This document shows positions 1 to 9,165 of a stretch of DNA of 64,000 nucleotides, one piece after another (within the stretch, counting starts at the first letter, position 1; every line of letters starts with the position of its first letter). The stretch comes from Lachnospiraceae bacterium (GTDB taxonomy: Bacteria > Bacillota > Clostridia > Lachnospirales > Lachnospiraceae), in assembly GCA_014804345.1 (NCBI GenBank), contig JAAUZZ010000007.1:14011-78010 (forward strand). The letters are read 5' to 3'. A program made the translations under genes and the position numbers. The notes under the pieces are model-generated. The model was not told where the DNA came from and searched no databases. It saw nothing but the letters and a program-made list of their open reading frames with translations.

Positions 1-134
1 TCATAAAATCTGTATGTATTCATAAAAAATGCTTTCTAAAAGGGGAAGAACTTGATATAATGAAAGCGTCAACCATGATCGTGGATGACTTTCGAAATGG
101 AAAAATAGGAAAAATTACATTGGAGATGCCGTAG
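1..134 (+). CDS. rbgA: Ribosome biogenesis GTPase RbgA/YlqF, C-terminal end (partial)
   Basis: Frame ending TAG at 132-134 reads ...KKCFLKGEELDIMKASTMIVDDFRNGKIGKITLEMP*, resembling the YlqF C-terminus; adjacent to lepB/rnhB as in other Firmicutes. Confidence 0.7.
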   Translation, partial: IKSVCIHKKCFLKGEELDIMKASTMIVDDFRNGKIGKITLEMP

Positions 135-135
135 A

Positions 136-696
136 ATGGAAACAGGGGAAAATAAAGTAAAAAGTATATTGAAAGAGATCTTGAACACCAGCATTTATCT
201 GTTGATCGTTATCTGTATCGCGTATTTGATTGTTACTTATGTCGGACAACGCACGCGGGTGAGCGGCGGAAGTATGGAGAGCACTTTGAGCAGCGAAGAT
301 CATCTGTTGGTGGATAAGATATCGTATCGGTTTAATGCTCCCGAGCGGTTTGACATTATTGTATTTCCGTTTCAGTATGATGAGGAGCTTTACTACATAA
401 AGCGCATTATAGGAATGCCGGGTGAAACGATACGGATTGATACAGAGGGAAATATTTACATCAATGATGAAATCTTGGAGGAGGACTATGGCAGGGAGGT
501 TATCGAAAATCCCGGAAGGGCAATCGAGCCGATAACGCTTGGGGACGACGAATATTTTGTTATGGGCGATAATAGGAACAACAGTTCGGATAGCAGAGAT
601 CCTTCCGTAGGCAATATTCACAGAGATGACATTATCGGAAAGGCATTTATCAGAATATGGCCATTATCAAAATTTGGCATATTAAAGCATCAGTAA
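136..696 (+). CDS. lepB: Signal peptidase I
   Basis: N-terminal TM, SGGSMESTL (catalytic Ser), YIKRIIGMPGE, and GDNRNNSSDSRDPSVG motifs. Confidence 0.95.
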   Translation: METGENKVKSILKEILNTSIYLLIVICIAYLIVTYVGQRTRVSGGSMESTLSSEDHLLVDKISYRFNAPERFDIIVFPFQYDEELYYIKRIIGMPGETIRIDTEGNIYINDEILEEDYGREVIENPGRAIEPITLGDDEYFVMGDNRNNSSDSRDPSVGNIHRDDIIGKAFIRIWPLSKFGILKHQ

Positions 697-740
697 CCCG
701 CGTTTGATAAAAGCAGCATAACACGGAATGGAGAGTTGTG

Positions 741-1505
741 ATGGAGAAAAAAATTGGCGATATCAGAACCGAACTTATGGCAGCAAACGAAAGCGAGCTG
801 CCTGTTTTTGTGGCAAGCTATGAGGCAGACCAAAGAAGCGGCGTAAAGACGCTGGTTGCGAAAGCGAAGAAACGCATAGAGGCTTATGAAAAGGAATTAC
901 AGCGCACGGAGGCTATGAAACGATACGAGTATGAATACGCTGCGTGCGGATATCTTTGCGGGATTGACGAGGTCGGGAGAGGACCGCTTGCGGGTCCCGT
1001 TGTGGCGGGCGCGGTTATTTTGCCGAAGGATTGTAGAATACTATATTTAAATGATTCGAAACAATTAAGTGAGAAGAAACGCGAGGAACTTTACGAGGTT
1101 ATTATGCGTGACGCCGTGGCGGTCGGAATCGGCTGCGTATCACCGGAACGCATTGATGAGATTAATATTTTACAGGCGACGTACGAGGCGATGCGTGAAG
1201 CTATAAACAAGCTGACAGTAAAGCCCGATATATTATTAAATGATGCTGTGACGATACCGGAAATTACGATCAGGCAAGTGCCGATCATCAAAGGGGACGC
1301 AAAGAGCGTTTCCATAGCGGCTGCAAGCATTGTGGCAAAGGTCACGAGGGACAGAATGATGGTTGAATACGACAAGGTTTATCCGAAATATCATTTTGCG
1401 GAGCACAAGGGATACGGCACGGCGGCGCATATTGATGCGATCAGACAATACGGTCCGACACCGATACACAGAAAAAGTTTTATTGGAAATTTTATTGGTG
1501 TATAA
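741..1505 (+). CDS. rnhB: Ribonuclease HII
   Basis: GIDEVGRGPLAGPVVAGAVIL and DSKQLSEKKRE motifs. Confidence 0.96.
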   Translation: MEKKIGDIRTELMAANESELPVFVASYEADQRSGVKTLVAKAKKRIEAYEKELQRTEAMKRYEYEYAACGYLCGIDEVGRGPLAGPVVAGAVILPKDCRILYLNDSKQLSEKKREELYEVIMRDAVAVGIGCVSPERIDEINILQATYEAMREAINKLTVKPDILLNDAVTIPEITIRQVPIIKGDAKSVSIAAASIVAKVTRDRMMVEYDKVYPKYHFAEHKGYGTAAHIDAIRQYGPTPIHRKSFIGNFIGV

Positions 1506-1539
1506 TGTAGCAATTGTGGTATAAGTTGGAGGGCGTTTT

Positions 1540-3435
1540 ATGGACAGCTTTTTATCGGGATTTTCACGCGGATATACGGGAAGTGTGGGCACAGGATATA
1601 CGGGCGGCGTATCAGGCGCGGGCACGGCGGGCAGCGGCACTTCGGGCGGACAGAGCGCAGATGTGTCACAGTTAAAGGCGGGAGATACCTTTCAAGGTGA
1701 AATAACCTCGGTAAACGGAGAGGATGTACAGATACAGCTTGCAAACGGTCAGTATATGGCAGCAAAGCTGGAACGGGATGTACAGGTGGCATTGGGTCAG
1801 GTTCTAAACTTACAGGTACAGTCCAATAAGGATAACCGCGTGGTGTTAAAGCCCGTGTATGACGGTAATTCCCAAATGGTTCGAGTGGGCGAGGCTGCGC
1901 TTCGCGCGGCGAATATGGCAGTGAATGAGAGGAATTTGCAGCTTGTGGCAAAGCTGATCGAAAATGGTATGTCAATCGATAAAAACACGCTTATGACGTA
2001 CAATCGGCTGTCGTTCCAAAATCCGAACGTGAATCTTTCCAATATCATTGAACTTAATAAATTGCAGATGCCAATCACGGAAGATAATGTAAGACAACTG
2101 CAAAATTATCACAATCTGGAACACAAGATCATAGATGGCGTAAGAGATGCCGCCGAGGAACTTGTGAAAACATATGAGCAAATTGTCGGGGAAGGCGCAC
2201 AGGAGGGACCAGCGCTTACAAACGGCGCGAAGTTTATGGAACAGGTTCTTACGCTTTTGTCCGACGGGAGTACAGAGGAAGGCGCGGTTACCGCGAAAAC
2301 GGATCAAAATGATGCGGCGGTAAACCCCGAAAACGGTGAAACGATCAAAGCCGGTGCAACAGCGGAAACCATTGAGGAGAACGGAAAGCCTGTAAATGCC
2401 GAAAACAGTGATAATTCCACAATCAATGCCAGCAATGATCATGAAGCTGCGGGAAAGATACAGGAAAAAGCTCAGGAGAATATACAGCAAGATACAAAAC
2501 AGTCAGTTGATAACCAAGTGACCAATTCAGTCAATGAAAATATCAAAGAAGAACCTATGTTAAAACAACCGCAGACGGCAGACGGAGGCGCTGCAACGGA
2601 AAGCGCTAACAGAGAGGCAGTCAAGGAATTTGCCGGTCAGCTAAAGGCAGAGACGCCCGAGCATGTGCCGGATAAGGTGATTCAGTATATCAGCAGCGGG
2701 AAAGCGGATATCAAGGATATTAAGCAGTTGTTGACTGACACGGACATCGGAAAAACGCTGACGGCAGAGCAAAAGGCTAAAATTTTTGACTCTGAGCCGT
2801 TTAAAAGCTTGTTAAAGGATGGACTGCAAAAGCGGTGGAGCATTACGCCCGAGGAGATTGCAAGAGAGGGAAAGGTTGAGGAATTATACAATAAGCTGTT
2901 AAAGGAGTCCAACCAGCTCACAAAGCTTATGAATGAGGCGATGCAGTCTGCCGACGCGCATACAGCAAACGCGCCGGCGGCAAAGGCGATGGGAAATATC
3001 TCCGAAAATGTGGAGTTTATCAATCAGATGAACCAAATGTTTAACTATGTGCAGTTACCGTTAAAGTTTGGCGATTCACAGGCGCATGGTGATCTGTATG
3101 TGTACACCAACAAAAAAAATATGGCGAAAAAGGACGGGACACTCACAGCGTTTTTGCATCTTGATATGGATCATCTCGGTTCGCTTGATGTGAGCATTGT
3201 GCTACAGACCGAACGCAATAAGATTACGACGAAATTTTATCTCGATGAGGATTCGATTGCGCTTGTTGAGGAGCATATAGAAGAACTTAGCGCGCGGCTT
3301 GAGAAAAAAGGTTATAACTGTAAAAACATGATTTTGCAAAAAGACGAAGAGAAGACTGTGCTTGAGCATATTGAGGAACAGGTGGCGGCGGGAAGCGCTG
3401 TGCTAAGCTACCAGACATTTGACACTAGAGCATAA
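1540..3435 (+). CDS. FliK/YlqG-like hook-length-control-related protein
   Basis: Low-complexity middle, conserved C-terminal domain (LPLKFGDSQAHGDLYVYTNKK...LHLDMDHLGSLDVSIVL) and position between rnhB and the flhB-like gene. Confidence 0.65.
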   Translation: MDSFLSGFSRGYTGSVGTGYTGGVSGAGTAGSGTSGGQSADVSQLKAGDTFQGEITSVNGEDVQIQLANGQYMAAKLERDVQVALGQVLNLQVQSNKDNRVVLKPVYDGNSQMVRVGEAALRAANMAVNERNLQLVAKLIENGMSIDKNTLMTYNRLSFQNPNVNLSNIIELNKLQMPITEDNVRQLQNYHNLEHKIIDGVRDAAEELVKTYEQIVGEGAQEGPALTNGAKFMEQVLTLLSDGSTEEGAVTAKTDQNDAAVNPENGETIKAGATAETIEENGKPVNAENSDNSTINASNDHEAAGKIQEKAQENIQQDTKQSVDNQVTNSVNENIKEEPMLKQPQTADGGAATESANREAVKEFAGQLKAETPEHVPDKVIQYISSGKADIKDIKQLLTDTDIGKTLTAEQKAKIFDSEPFKSLLKDGLQKRWSITPEEIAREGKVEELYNKLLKESNQLTKLMNEAMQSADAHTANAPAAKAMGNISENVEFINQMNQMFNYVQLPLKFGDSQAHGDLYVYTNKKNMAKKDGTLTAFLHLDMDHLGSLDVSIVLQTERNKITTKFYLDEDSIALVEEHIEELSARLEKKGYNCKNMILQKDEEKTVLEHIEEQVAAGSAVLSYQTFDTRA

Positions 3436-3464
3436 AATGAAAAATCAAGGAGATTTGCGTAATA

Positions 3465-3767
3465 ATGGCTGAGGACAAGAATAAAAAAGTAAAACAGGCG
3501 GTTGCGCTGGAGTATGATCCGGCGGATAGCGCGCCAAGAGTGATCGCAATGGGACGCGGCGCGCTTGCGGAAAAAATTATCGCGCAGGCAAAACAGGCAG
3601 ACGTGCCTGTGCACAGAGATGATAAGCTTGCGGAAACCTTGTCAAAGCTGCAGATTGGAGATATGATACCGCCTGAGCTTTATGAGGTTGTGGCGGAAAT
3701 TCTCTTGTTTGTGGACAGTATGGATAAAATAAAGGCAAAAATAGCGGCATATCAAAAAACGAAATGA
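3465..3767 (+). CDS. FlhB C-terminal domain homologue (EscU/YscU family, YlqH-like)
   Basis: AVALEYDPADSAPRVIAMGRGALAEKIIAQAKQADVPVHRDDKLAETLSKLQIGDMIPPELYEVVAEIL. Confidence 0.85.
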   Translation: MAEDKNKKVKQAVALEYDPADSAPRVIAMGRGALAEKIIAQAKQADVPVHRDDKLAETLSKLQIGDMIPPELYEVVAEILLFVDSMDKIKAKIAAYQKTK

Positions 3768-3796
3768 ATATTTAATGATAAGCGATATAGGAGTGT

Positions 3797-4162
3797 TTGA
3801 TGAACACTAGAAAAAAGGGTGCGGAGTATGAACAGGTGACGGCAGCGTATCTGCAAAACCAAGGGGTTAAAATATTGGAACGCAATTACAGAAACCGTCG
3901 CGGGGAAATTGATCTGATTGGAAAAGATAATGAGTATACGGTATTTTTTGAGGTAAAGTATCGAAAAAATGATGCGAAAGGCAGTCCGGCGGAGGCTGTA
4001 ACTTTCACAAAGCGGCGAACGATATGCAGAGTAGCCGATTATTACCGCATGACGCACGGAATGGGGGAGTTTTCGGCAATACGCTATGATGTGATAGCGA
4101 TAGAGGGAAGTCGAATAACGTGGTATAAGAATGCGTTTGAACATATTTATACGGAACGTTAA
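3797..4162 (+). CDS. YraN family (UPF0102) endonuclease-like protein
   Basis: RNRRGEIDLIGKDNEYTVFFEVKYRKN core of the UPF0102 fold. Confidence 0.9.
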   Translation: MMNTRKKGAEYEQVTAAYLQNQGVKILERNYRNRRGEIDLIGKDNEYTVFFEVKYRKNDAKGSPAEAVTFTKRRTICRVADYYRMTHGMGEFSAIRYDVIAIEGSRITWYKNAFEHIYTER

Positions 4163-4199
4163 GATTTGGAGTGGAAAATGAATCAAGAATGGGGATATC

Positions 4200-5117
4200 A
4201 TGTTAAAAAATATTGTCAGATGTGGAAAAAGGAATACATGCAGACTGGAATTTGACAAAGATAATCGGGAGATGGCGTATTTTACGTTTGCGGGAATCGA
4301 AAAAACGGGCATTGTGGAGCACTTTTTTTCGACGCGAATGGGCGGTGTGAGCACAGGACATACCGCGTCACTGAATTTCAGTTATTCACAGGGCGACAAG
4401 GACGAAAACGTTGACGAAAATTTTCGGCGGGCTGTCGCGCATTTCGGAAAAAAAGCGGAAGATATCGTGTGTTCCCAACAGACACATACGACAAACGTGC
4501 GCAGAGTGACATCTGCGGATAAGGGCAAGGGCGTTGTATGCGCACGCGATTATGCTGATGTAGATGGGCTGATCACAAACGAGAGCGGCATTATACTTGC
4601 TACTTTTTTTGCCGATTGTGTGCCATTATTTGTAGTTGACCCGGTCAGTCACTCGATAGGACTGTCGCACTCGGGCTGGCGGGGAACAGTCGGTAAAATG
4701 GGAAAGGTCACACTGGAGTGCATGGCGCGGGAATTCGGCGCCAAAGCAGAAGACGTGCATGTTGCGATAGCGCCTTCTATCTGTCAGAACTGTTATGAAG
4801 TCAGTGAGGACGTGGCGCTTGCTTTTGCGGAGGCATTTCCGAAAAATGATGCTATGGCGCGGGAATTTTTTCTGCGCTATCAGGACGAAGTTTCTCAAAA
4901 GGATATTGATACATGTCTGTTATATCAAAAAGAAAACGGAAAGTATCAGTTGAATCTGTGGTATGCAAATTTCAGGGTATTTCGCGACGCGGGCGTGCCC
5001 GATGAAAATATAGAAGTTACGGATGTGTGTACCTGTTGTAATCCGAACCTTTTGTTCAGCCATAGAGCAAGCATGGGAAAACGAGGAAATTTGGGAGCTT
5101 TTATGATGTTAGTATGA
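4200..5117 (+). CDS. pgeF: Polyphenol oxidase/peptidoglycan editing factor (YfiH/PgeF, laccase domain)
   Basis: CSQQTHTTNV, ADCVPLFVVDP, GLSHSGWRGTVG and APSICQNCYEV motifs. Confidence 0.9.
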   Translation: MLKNIVRCGKRNTCRLEFDKDNREMAYFTFAGIEKTGIVEHFFSTRMGGVSTGHTASLNFSYSQGDKDENVDENFRRAVAHFGKKAEDIVCSQQTHTTNVRRVTSADKGKGVVCARDYADVDGLITNESGIILATFFADCVPLFVVDPVSHSIGLSHSGWRGTVGKMGKVTLECMAREFGAKAEDVHVAIAPSICQNCYEVSEDVALAFAEAFPKNDAMAREFFLRYQDEVSQKDIDTCLLYQKENGKYQLNLWYANFRVFRDAGVPDENIEVTDVCTCCNPNLLFSHRASMGKRGNLGAFMMLV

Positions 5118-5130
5118 GAAAGTGAAATTT

Positions 5131-6936
5131 ATGAAAAATTTTGGGAATAAGATGGCTCCAAGAAAGAGCTTTGACACGGAAAACTGGTTTATAGAGAGTT
5201 ACCGCAGGCACCAAGGGCATCCGATGAAGATTTTGCTTTCTTTGTATCGGGGAAATTATCACAAGTTTGTTTTGGCGGTTATCTGTTTTTTTATCAAACA
5301 TGCCTGTGTGTGGGTGCTGCCGATCGTGACGGCAAATATTATCAATGATGTAACTTCCGGGAATCCCGATACGATAAAAAACATCGTATTTTACACGATT
5401 TTTGAGGCAGTTTTAATCGGAATCAATGTGCCGATGAATTACCTCTATACCGCCTACAAAAGTCTTGCCACGCGCTATGTGGAAACGGGACTGCGAAAGG
5501 CGCTTGTGCGAAAGCTTCAGCAGTTGTCCATCGCGTATCATGTGGAAACACAGTCGGGGCGGCTGCATTCGAAAATAATGCGTGATGTGGAGGCTGTGGA
5601 GACGCTTTCCACACAGATGTTTTTAAGTATGTTAAATATTGCAATCAATATTGCGGTTGCGCTTGTGGTAACAGGCACGAAAAGTAAAACAGTGCTTGTG
5701 TTTTTTGTGTTTGCGGCGCCCGTGGCGGCAATCACGATGGTATCTTTTCGCAACGTTATGAGAAAGCGCAATACAGAGTTTCGTAAAGAGATGGAGGAAA
5801 CGTCGGCGCGGATTATGGAGATGGTTCAGCTTGTGCCCGTGACCAGAGCGCACGCGCTGGAGGACAAGGAAGCTCAAAAGATGAGCGGACAGCTTCTTAC
5901 CGTGGCGGAAAAAGGCTATCGGCTTGACGTGGTACAGGCGCTCTTTGGATCTGTCGGCTGGGCAGTCTTTCAGATTTTTCAAGTTGTCTGCCTTGCCTTT
6001 ACGGGATATCTTGCCGTTAAGGGAAGCATCAAAGTCGGAGATATCACGCTGTATCAAAGTTACTTTGCAACTGTGGTCAATCAAGTGTCCGCGATTGTGA
6101 CGCTTCTTCCGACGATCACTAAGGGAATCGAGTCCGTAAACTCCATTGGAGAGGTTCTCTTATCCGAAGATGTGGAGCAGAACGAAGGAAAAGAAAAATT
6201 GGAAAATGTGGAAGGCATCTTCGATTTTCAAAATGTCAGCTTTCACTATAAAAATAATGATAACAGCGTGCTTGAAAATTTTAATCTGCATGTGGAACAG
6301 GGAGAAACAATCGCTTTTGTCGGCGAGTCGGGAGCCGGAAAGTCAACGATATTAAACTTAGTCATCGGCTTTCATATGGCAGAGCATGGAACGTTGCTTT
6401 TGGACGGACATGATATCAGCAAGATTGATTTGCGCACTTACAGACAGCATCTTGCCGTGGTGCCGCAGACATCGATTCTTTTTTCCGGAACCATCAGAGA
6501 AAATATTACTTATGGCTGTGAAAACGTGAGTGAGGAAAGTCTGCGTGAAGTGATCAAGGCGGCAAATCTTGCAGAACTGATCGAGAGTCTGCCGAAAGGG
6601 CTTGACACGCAGGTAGGAGAGCATGGCGGAAAGCTTTCCGGCGGGCAAAGACAGCGCATTGCGATTGCGAGGGCGTTAATCCGAAATCCGAAGATTATTG
6701 TGCTGGATGAGGCGACCTCCGCGCTTGACAGCATTTCGGAGAAAATGATACAGGAGGCAGTCAACAATCTGGTAAAGGGAAGGACAACCTTTATCGTGGC
6801 GCACAGACTTTCAACCATTCGTGAAGCGGATAAGATTGCCGTGATCGCAAACGGCGGCTGTGTGGAATACGGTACATACGAGGAACTGATGGCGCTGAAA
6901 GGCGAATTTTACCGTATGAAGGTTATTCAGAGTTGA
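5131..6936 (+). CDS. ABC transporter, fused permease and ATP-binding protein
   Basis: Walker A GESGAGKST, LSGGQRQRIAIARAL, VLDEATSALD, preceded by a TM domain. Confidence 0.93.
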   Translation: MKNFGNKMAPRKSFDTENWFIESYRRHQGHPMKILLSLYRGNYHKFVLAVICFFIKHACVWVLPIVTANIINDVTSGNPDTIKNIVFYTIFEAVLIGINVPMNYLYTAYKSLATRYVETGLRKALVRKLQQLSIAYHVETQSGRLHSKIMRDVEAVETLSTQMFLSMLNIAINIAVALVVTGTKSKTVLVFFVFAAPVAAITMVSFRNVMRKRNTEFRKEMEETSARIMEMVQLVPVTRAHALEDKEAQKMSGQLLTVAEKGYRLDVVQALFGSVGWAVFQIFQVVCLAFTGYLAVKGSIKVGDITLYQSYFATVVNQVSAIVTLLPTITKGIESVNSIGEVLLSEDVEQNEGKEKLENVEGIFDFQNVSFHYKNNDNSVLENFNLHVEQGETIAFVGESGAGKSTILNLVIGFHMAEHGTLLLDGHDISKIDLRTYRQHLAVVPQTSILFSGTIRENITYGCENVSEESLREVIKAANLAELIESLPKGLDTQVGEHGGKLSGGQRQRIAIARALIRNPKIIVLDEATSALDSISEKMIQEAVNNLVKGRTTFIVAHRLSTIREADKIAVIANGGCVEYGTYEELMALKGEFYRMKVIQS

Positions 6937-6959
6937 GAGCGGAAGGGAGATTGATAAAG

Positions 6960-7205
6960 ATGAAGACGTTATTGGCAGGTATCATGTCAGTAGTGGGAGT
7001 TGTCACTTTGGGATTTGGTGTTGTTTCCATGACAAAGAAAGTAATTACTTACTCGATTACGGGGGCGGACGGACCGACAGCGGTCTTTGTTGCGGGAAAG
7101 TTTGGAAACGGGTTTGCATGGGCAATAACAGCGGTAGGTACTGTGCTGTTGGGAACGGCGTGTGCTTTGTTTGTGAGTGTGAGAAAGAAAGGAACAGAAA
7201 AATGA
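6960..7205 (+). CDS. Small membrane protein with OadB-like ADGPT motif
   Basis: YSITGADGPTAVFVAGK with two predicted TM segments; ATG at 6960 after a GA-rich RBS. Confidence 0.7.
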   Translation: MKTLLAGIMSVVGVVTLGFGVVSMTKKVITYSITGADGPTAVFVAGKFGNGFAWAITAVGTVLLGTACALFVSVRKKGTEK

Positions 7206-7630
7206 GTGAACAGAAGATAAAACCGTATATTCGGAATGCGAAGTATTATGAAACAGATCAGATGCGTATTATCCACCATTCCAACTATATTCGCTGGATG
7301 GAGGAGGCGAGAATTGACTACTTAAGTCAACTAGGGATATCCTGTGGGAAATTAGAAGAAATGGGCATCATCATTCCTGTGGTTTCCGTGTCGTGCCAAT
7401 ACAGAAATATGGTACACTTTGATGAAGACGTTATCATAGAAGTAAAGGTTGAAAAATATACGGGCGTGAAGCTTGATTTATCTTATACGATTACCAATGC
7501 CGTAACCGGCGAGCTTTGCACCACGGGGACAAGTTCCCATTGTTTTCTCAACAACGAATATCGTGTTGTCTGGTTAAAAAAGGAATATCCTGAGATTGAT
7601 GCAATGTTTCGAAAAATGGTTATGCTGTAA
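7202..7630 (+). CDS. Acyl-CoA thioesterase (YbgC/FadM hot-dog family)
   Basis: YYETDQMRIIHHSNYIRWMEEARIDYL signature; ATG at 7202 overlaps the preceding stop. Confidence 0.92.
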   Translation: MSEQKIKPYIRNAKYYETDQMRIIHHSNYIRWMEEARIDYLSQLGISCGKLEEMGIIIPVVSVSCQYRNMVHFDEDVIIEVKVEKYTGVKLDLSYTITNAVTGELCTTGTSSHCFLNNEYRVVWLKKEYPEIDAMFRKMVML

Positions 7631-7655
7631 AAAAGACAGATATAAAGGAGATTGC

Positions 7656-8663
7656 ATGGAAACACTCAAAAAAAGCTTCAAAATATCGCTTGCTGCCGTG
7701 CTTGCGATTGCGCTTGCGGACAGATTGGGCTTAAAGTATTCGGCTACAGCGGGCATTATCACTGTGTTAAGCATCCAAAATACAAAGCGCGAAACGATTT
7801 GGACTGCGTTAAGGCGGGCGGGTGCGCTAATCTGTGCATTTCTTTTGGCGGCATTGTGTTTTTACATGGTGGGATATAATGTTGCGGCTTTTGCAATTTA
7901 TCTTTTTTTCTTTGCCCTGTTTTGTTTTTCAACAGGCTGGGTGGAAGCGCTTGCGATGGTTTCCGTGCTTGTGACGCATTTTCTCACGGAAAAAAACATG
8001 TCGATGGAGAGCCTCATCAATGAAGTGTTGCTGTTTTTCATCGGAACTACGTTCGGTATCCTTGTAAATCTGCATCTGCACAGAAAAAGGCATCAATTTA
8101 CAATGCTTTCGGACGAGGTTGACCGTCAGATTAAAGGAATTTTGCACCATATGTCCGAATGGCTTCCCAGAGAAGACCGCGGCGATTATCAGAGCGATTG
8201 TTTTGAACGGCTTGATGATGCACTGTCCGAGGCGAAGCTTTGCGCAATCAATAACTATAATAATTCCATGTTTTCCAATGATACGTACGAGATTGACTAC
8301 ATCAAAATGCGCGAGGAGCAGAGCGTTATTTTGAAGGAAGTTTATAAAAATATCAAAGGACTCAAATATCTTCCGCAACAGGCAGTTCAGGTGGCCGCAC
8401 TGATTAGGAAAATTGAGGAAGGCTATCACCGTGAGAATACTGTGGAGGGACTGCTTACAAAGACCGACGCATTTCTAAAACGTATGGCGACGCGCCCGCT
8501 GCCGCAGACAAGAGAGGAATTTGAGGCAAGAGCGGTTTTATTTTATATATTAAAACAACTGGAAAATGTACTGCGGTTGAAGTATGATTTTGTGATAAAC
8601 AGAAAGTCGGTACATGGAATGAGAAAAGGAGTAGGATATGGGATATATCGAAGAAACGAATGA
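7656..8663 (+). CDS. Aromatic acid exporter family (FUSC-like) membrane protein
   Basis: METLKKSFKISLAAVLAIALADRLGLKYSATAGIITVLSIQNTKRET; start preceded by AAAGGAG. Confidence 0.8.
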   Translation: METLKKSFKISLAAVLAIALADRLGLKYSATAGIITVLSIQNTKRETIWTALRRAGALICAFLLAALCFYMVGYNVAAFAIYLFFFALFCFSTGWVEALAMVSVLVTHFLTEKNMSMESLINEVLLFFIGTTFGILVNLHLHRKRHQFTMLSDEVDRQIKGILHHMSEWLPREDRGDYQSDCFERLDDALSEAKLCAINNYNNSMFSNDTYEIDYIKMREEQSVILKEVYKNIKGLKYLPQQAVQVAALIRKIEEGYHRENTVEGLLTKTDAFLKRMATRPLPQTREEFEARAVLFYILKQLENVLRLKYDFVINRKSVHGMRKGVGYGIYRRNE

Positions 8664-9054
8664 ATTAAAGCTGGATTTTAAAAAAATTGCGGGTATGAAG
8701 GGACAGGAAGTGCTTCCGGTTGCCATTCAGAATGCGGATACGAACGAGGTGATCCTTGTTGCCTATACAAATGAGGAGGCGCTTCTTGAGTCGATAAAAT
8801 TGCGCCGGCTTGTGCTCTGGAGCACGTCACGCAATGAACTTTGGCATAAAGGAAAAACTTCGGGAAATGAATTTGAACTTTTGGAAATTTTTGTAAATTG
8901 CGAACAGAATTCGCTTGTTTATAAGGTACGCCCGTTGAACGGAAACATATGCCATACGTCCTATAACGGTGTGGCAAATAACTGCTTTTACAGGCAGCTT
9001 GATATGGAGAGCATGGAGCTTGTGAACCTAAATGAACAGAAAAATCGGGAATAA
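8638..9054 (+). CDS. hisI: Phosphoribosyl-AMP cyclohydrolase
   Basis: EVILVAYTNEEALLESIK, WSTSRNELWHKGKTSGN, CEQNSLVYKV, GNICHTSYNG. Confidence 0.93.
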   Translation: MGYIEETNELKLDFKKIAGMKGQEVLPVAIQNADTNEVILVAYTNEEALLESIKLRRLVLWSTSRNELWHKGKTSGNEFELLEIFVNCEQNSLVYKVRPLNGNICHTSYNGVANNCFYRQLDMESMELVNLNEQKNRE

Positions 9055-9069
9055 AGAATATAAAATCAG

Positions 9070-9099
9070 TTGACAGCAAAAGGCAATAAAGGTTATACT
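9070..9099 (+). promoter_or_regulatory. Putative sigma-A promoter for the BspA-like gene
   Basis: TTGACA (9070-9075), 18-bp spacer, TATACT (9094-9099). Confidence 0.6.
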
Positions 9100-9165
9100 C
9101 TGTTAATATGTAATGCGTAACAAGGAACAACGAACATGATACATAGAAAGGATTAAACACGGAAA

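Noticed and set aside
115-621. Antisense ORFs such as 115..621 (-), 8678..9223 (-), 34406..34957 (-), 42999..43640 (-)
   Set aside because: They are antisense to confidently identified genes and show no recognisable domain.
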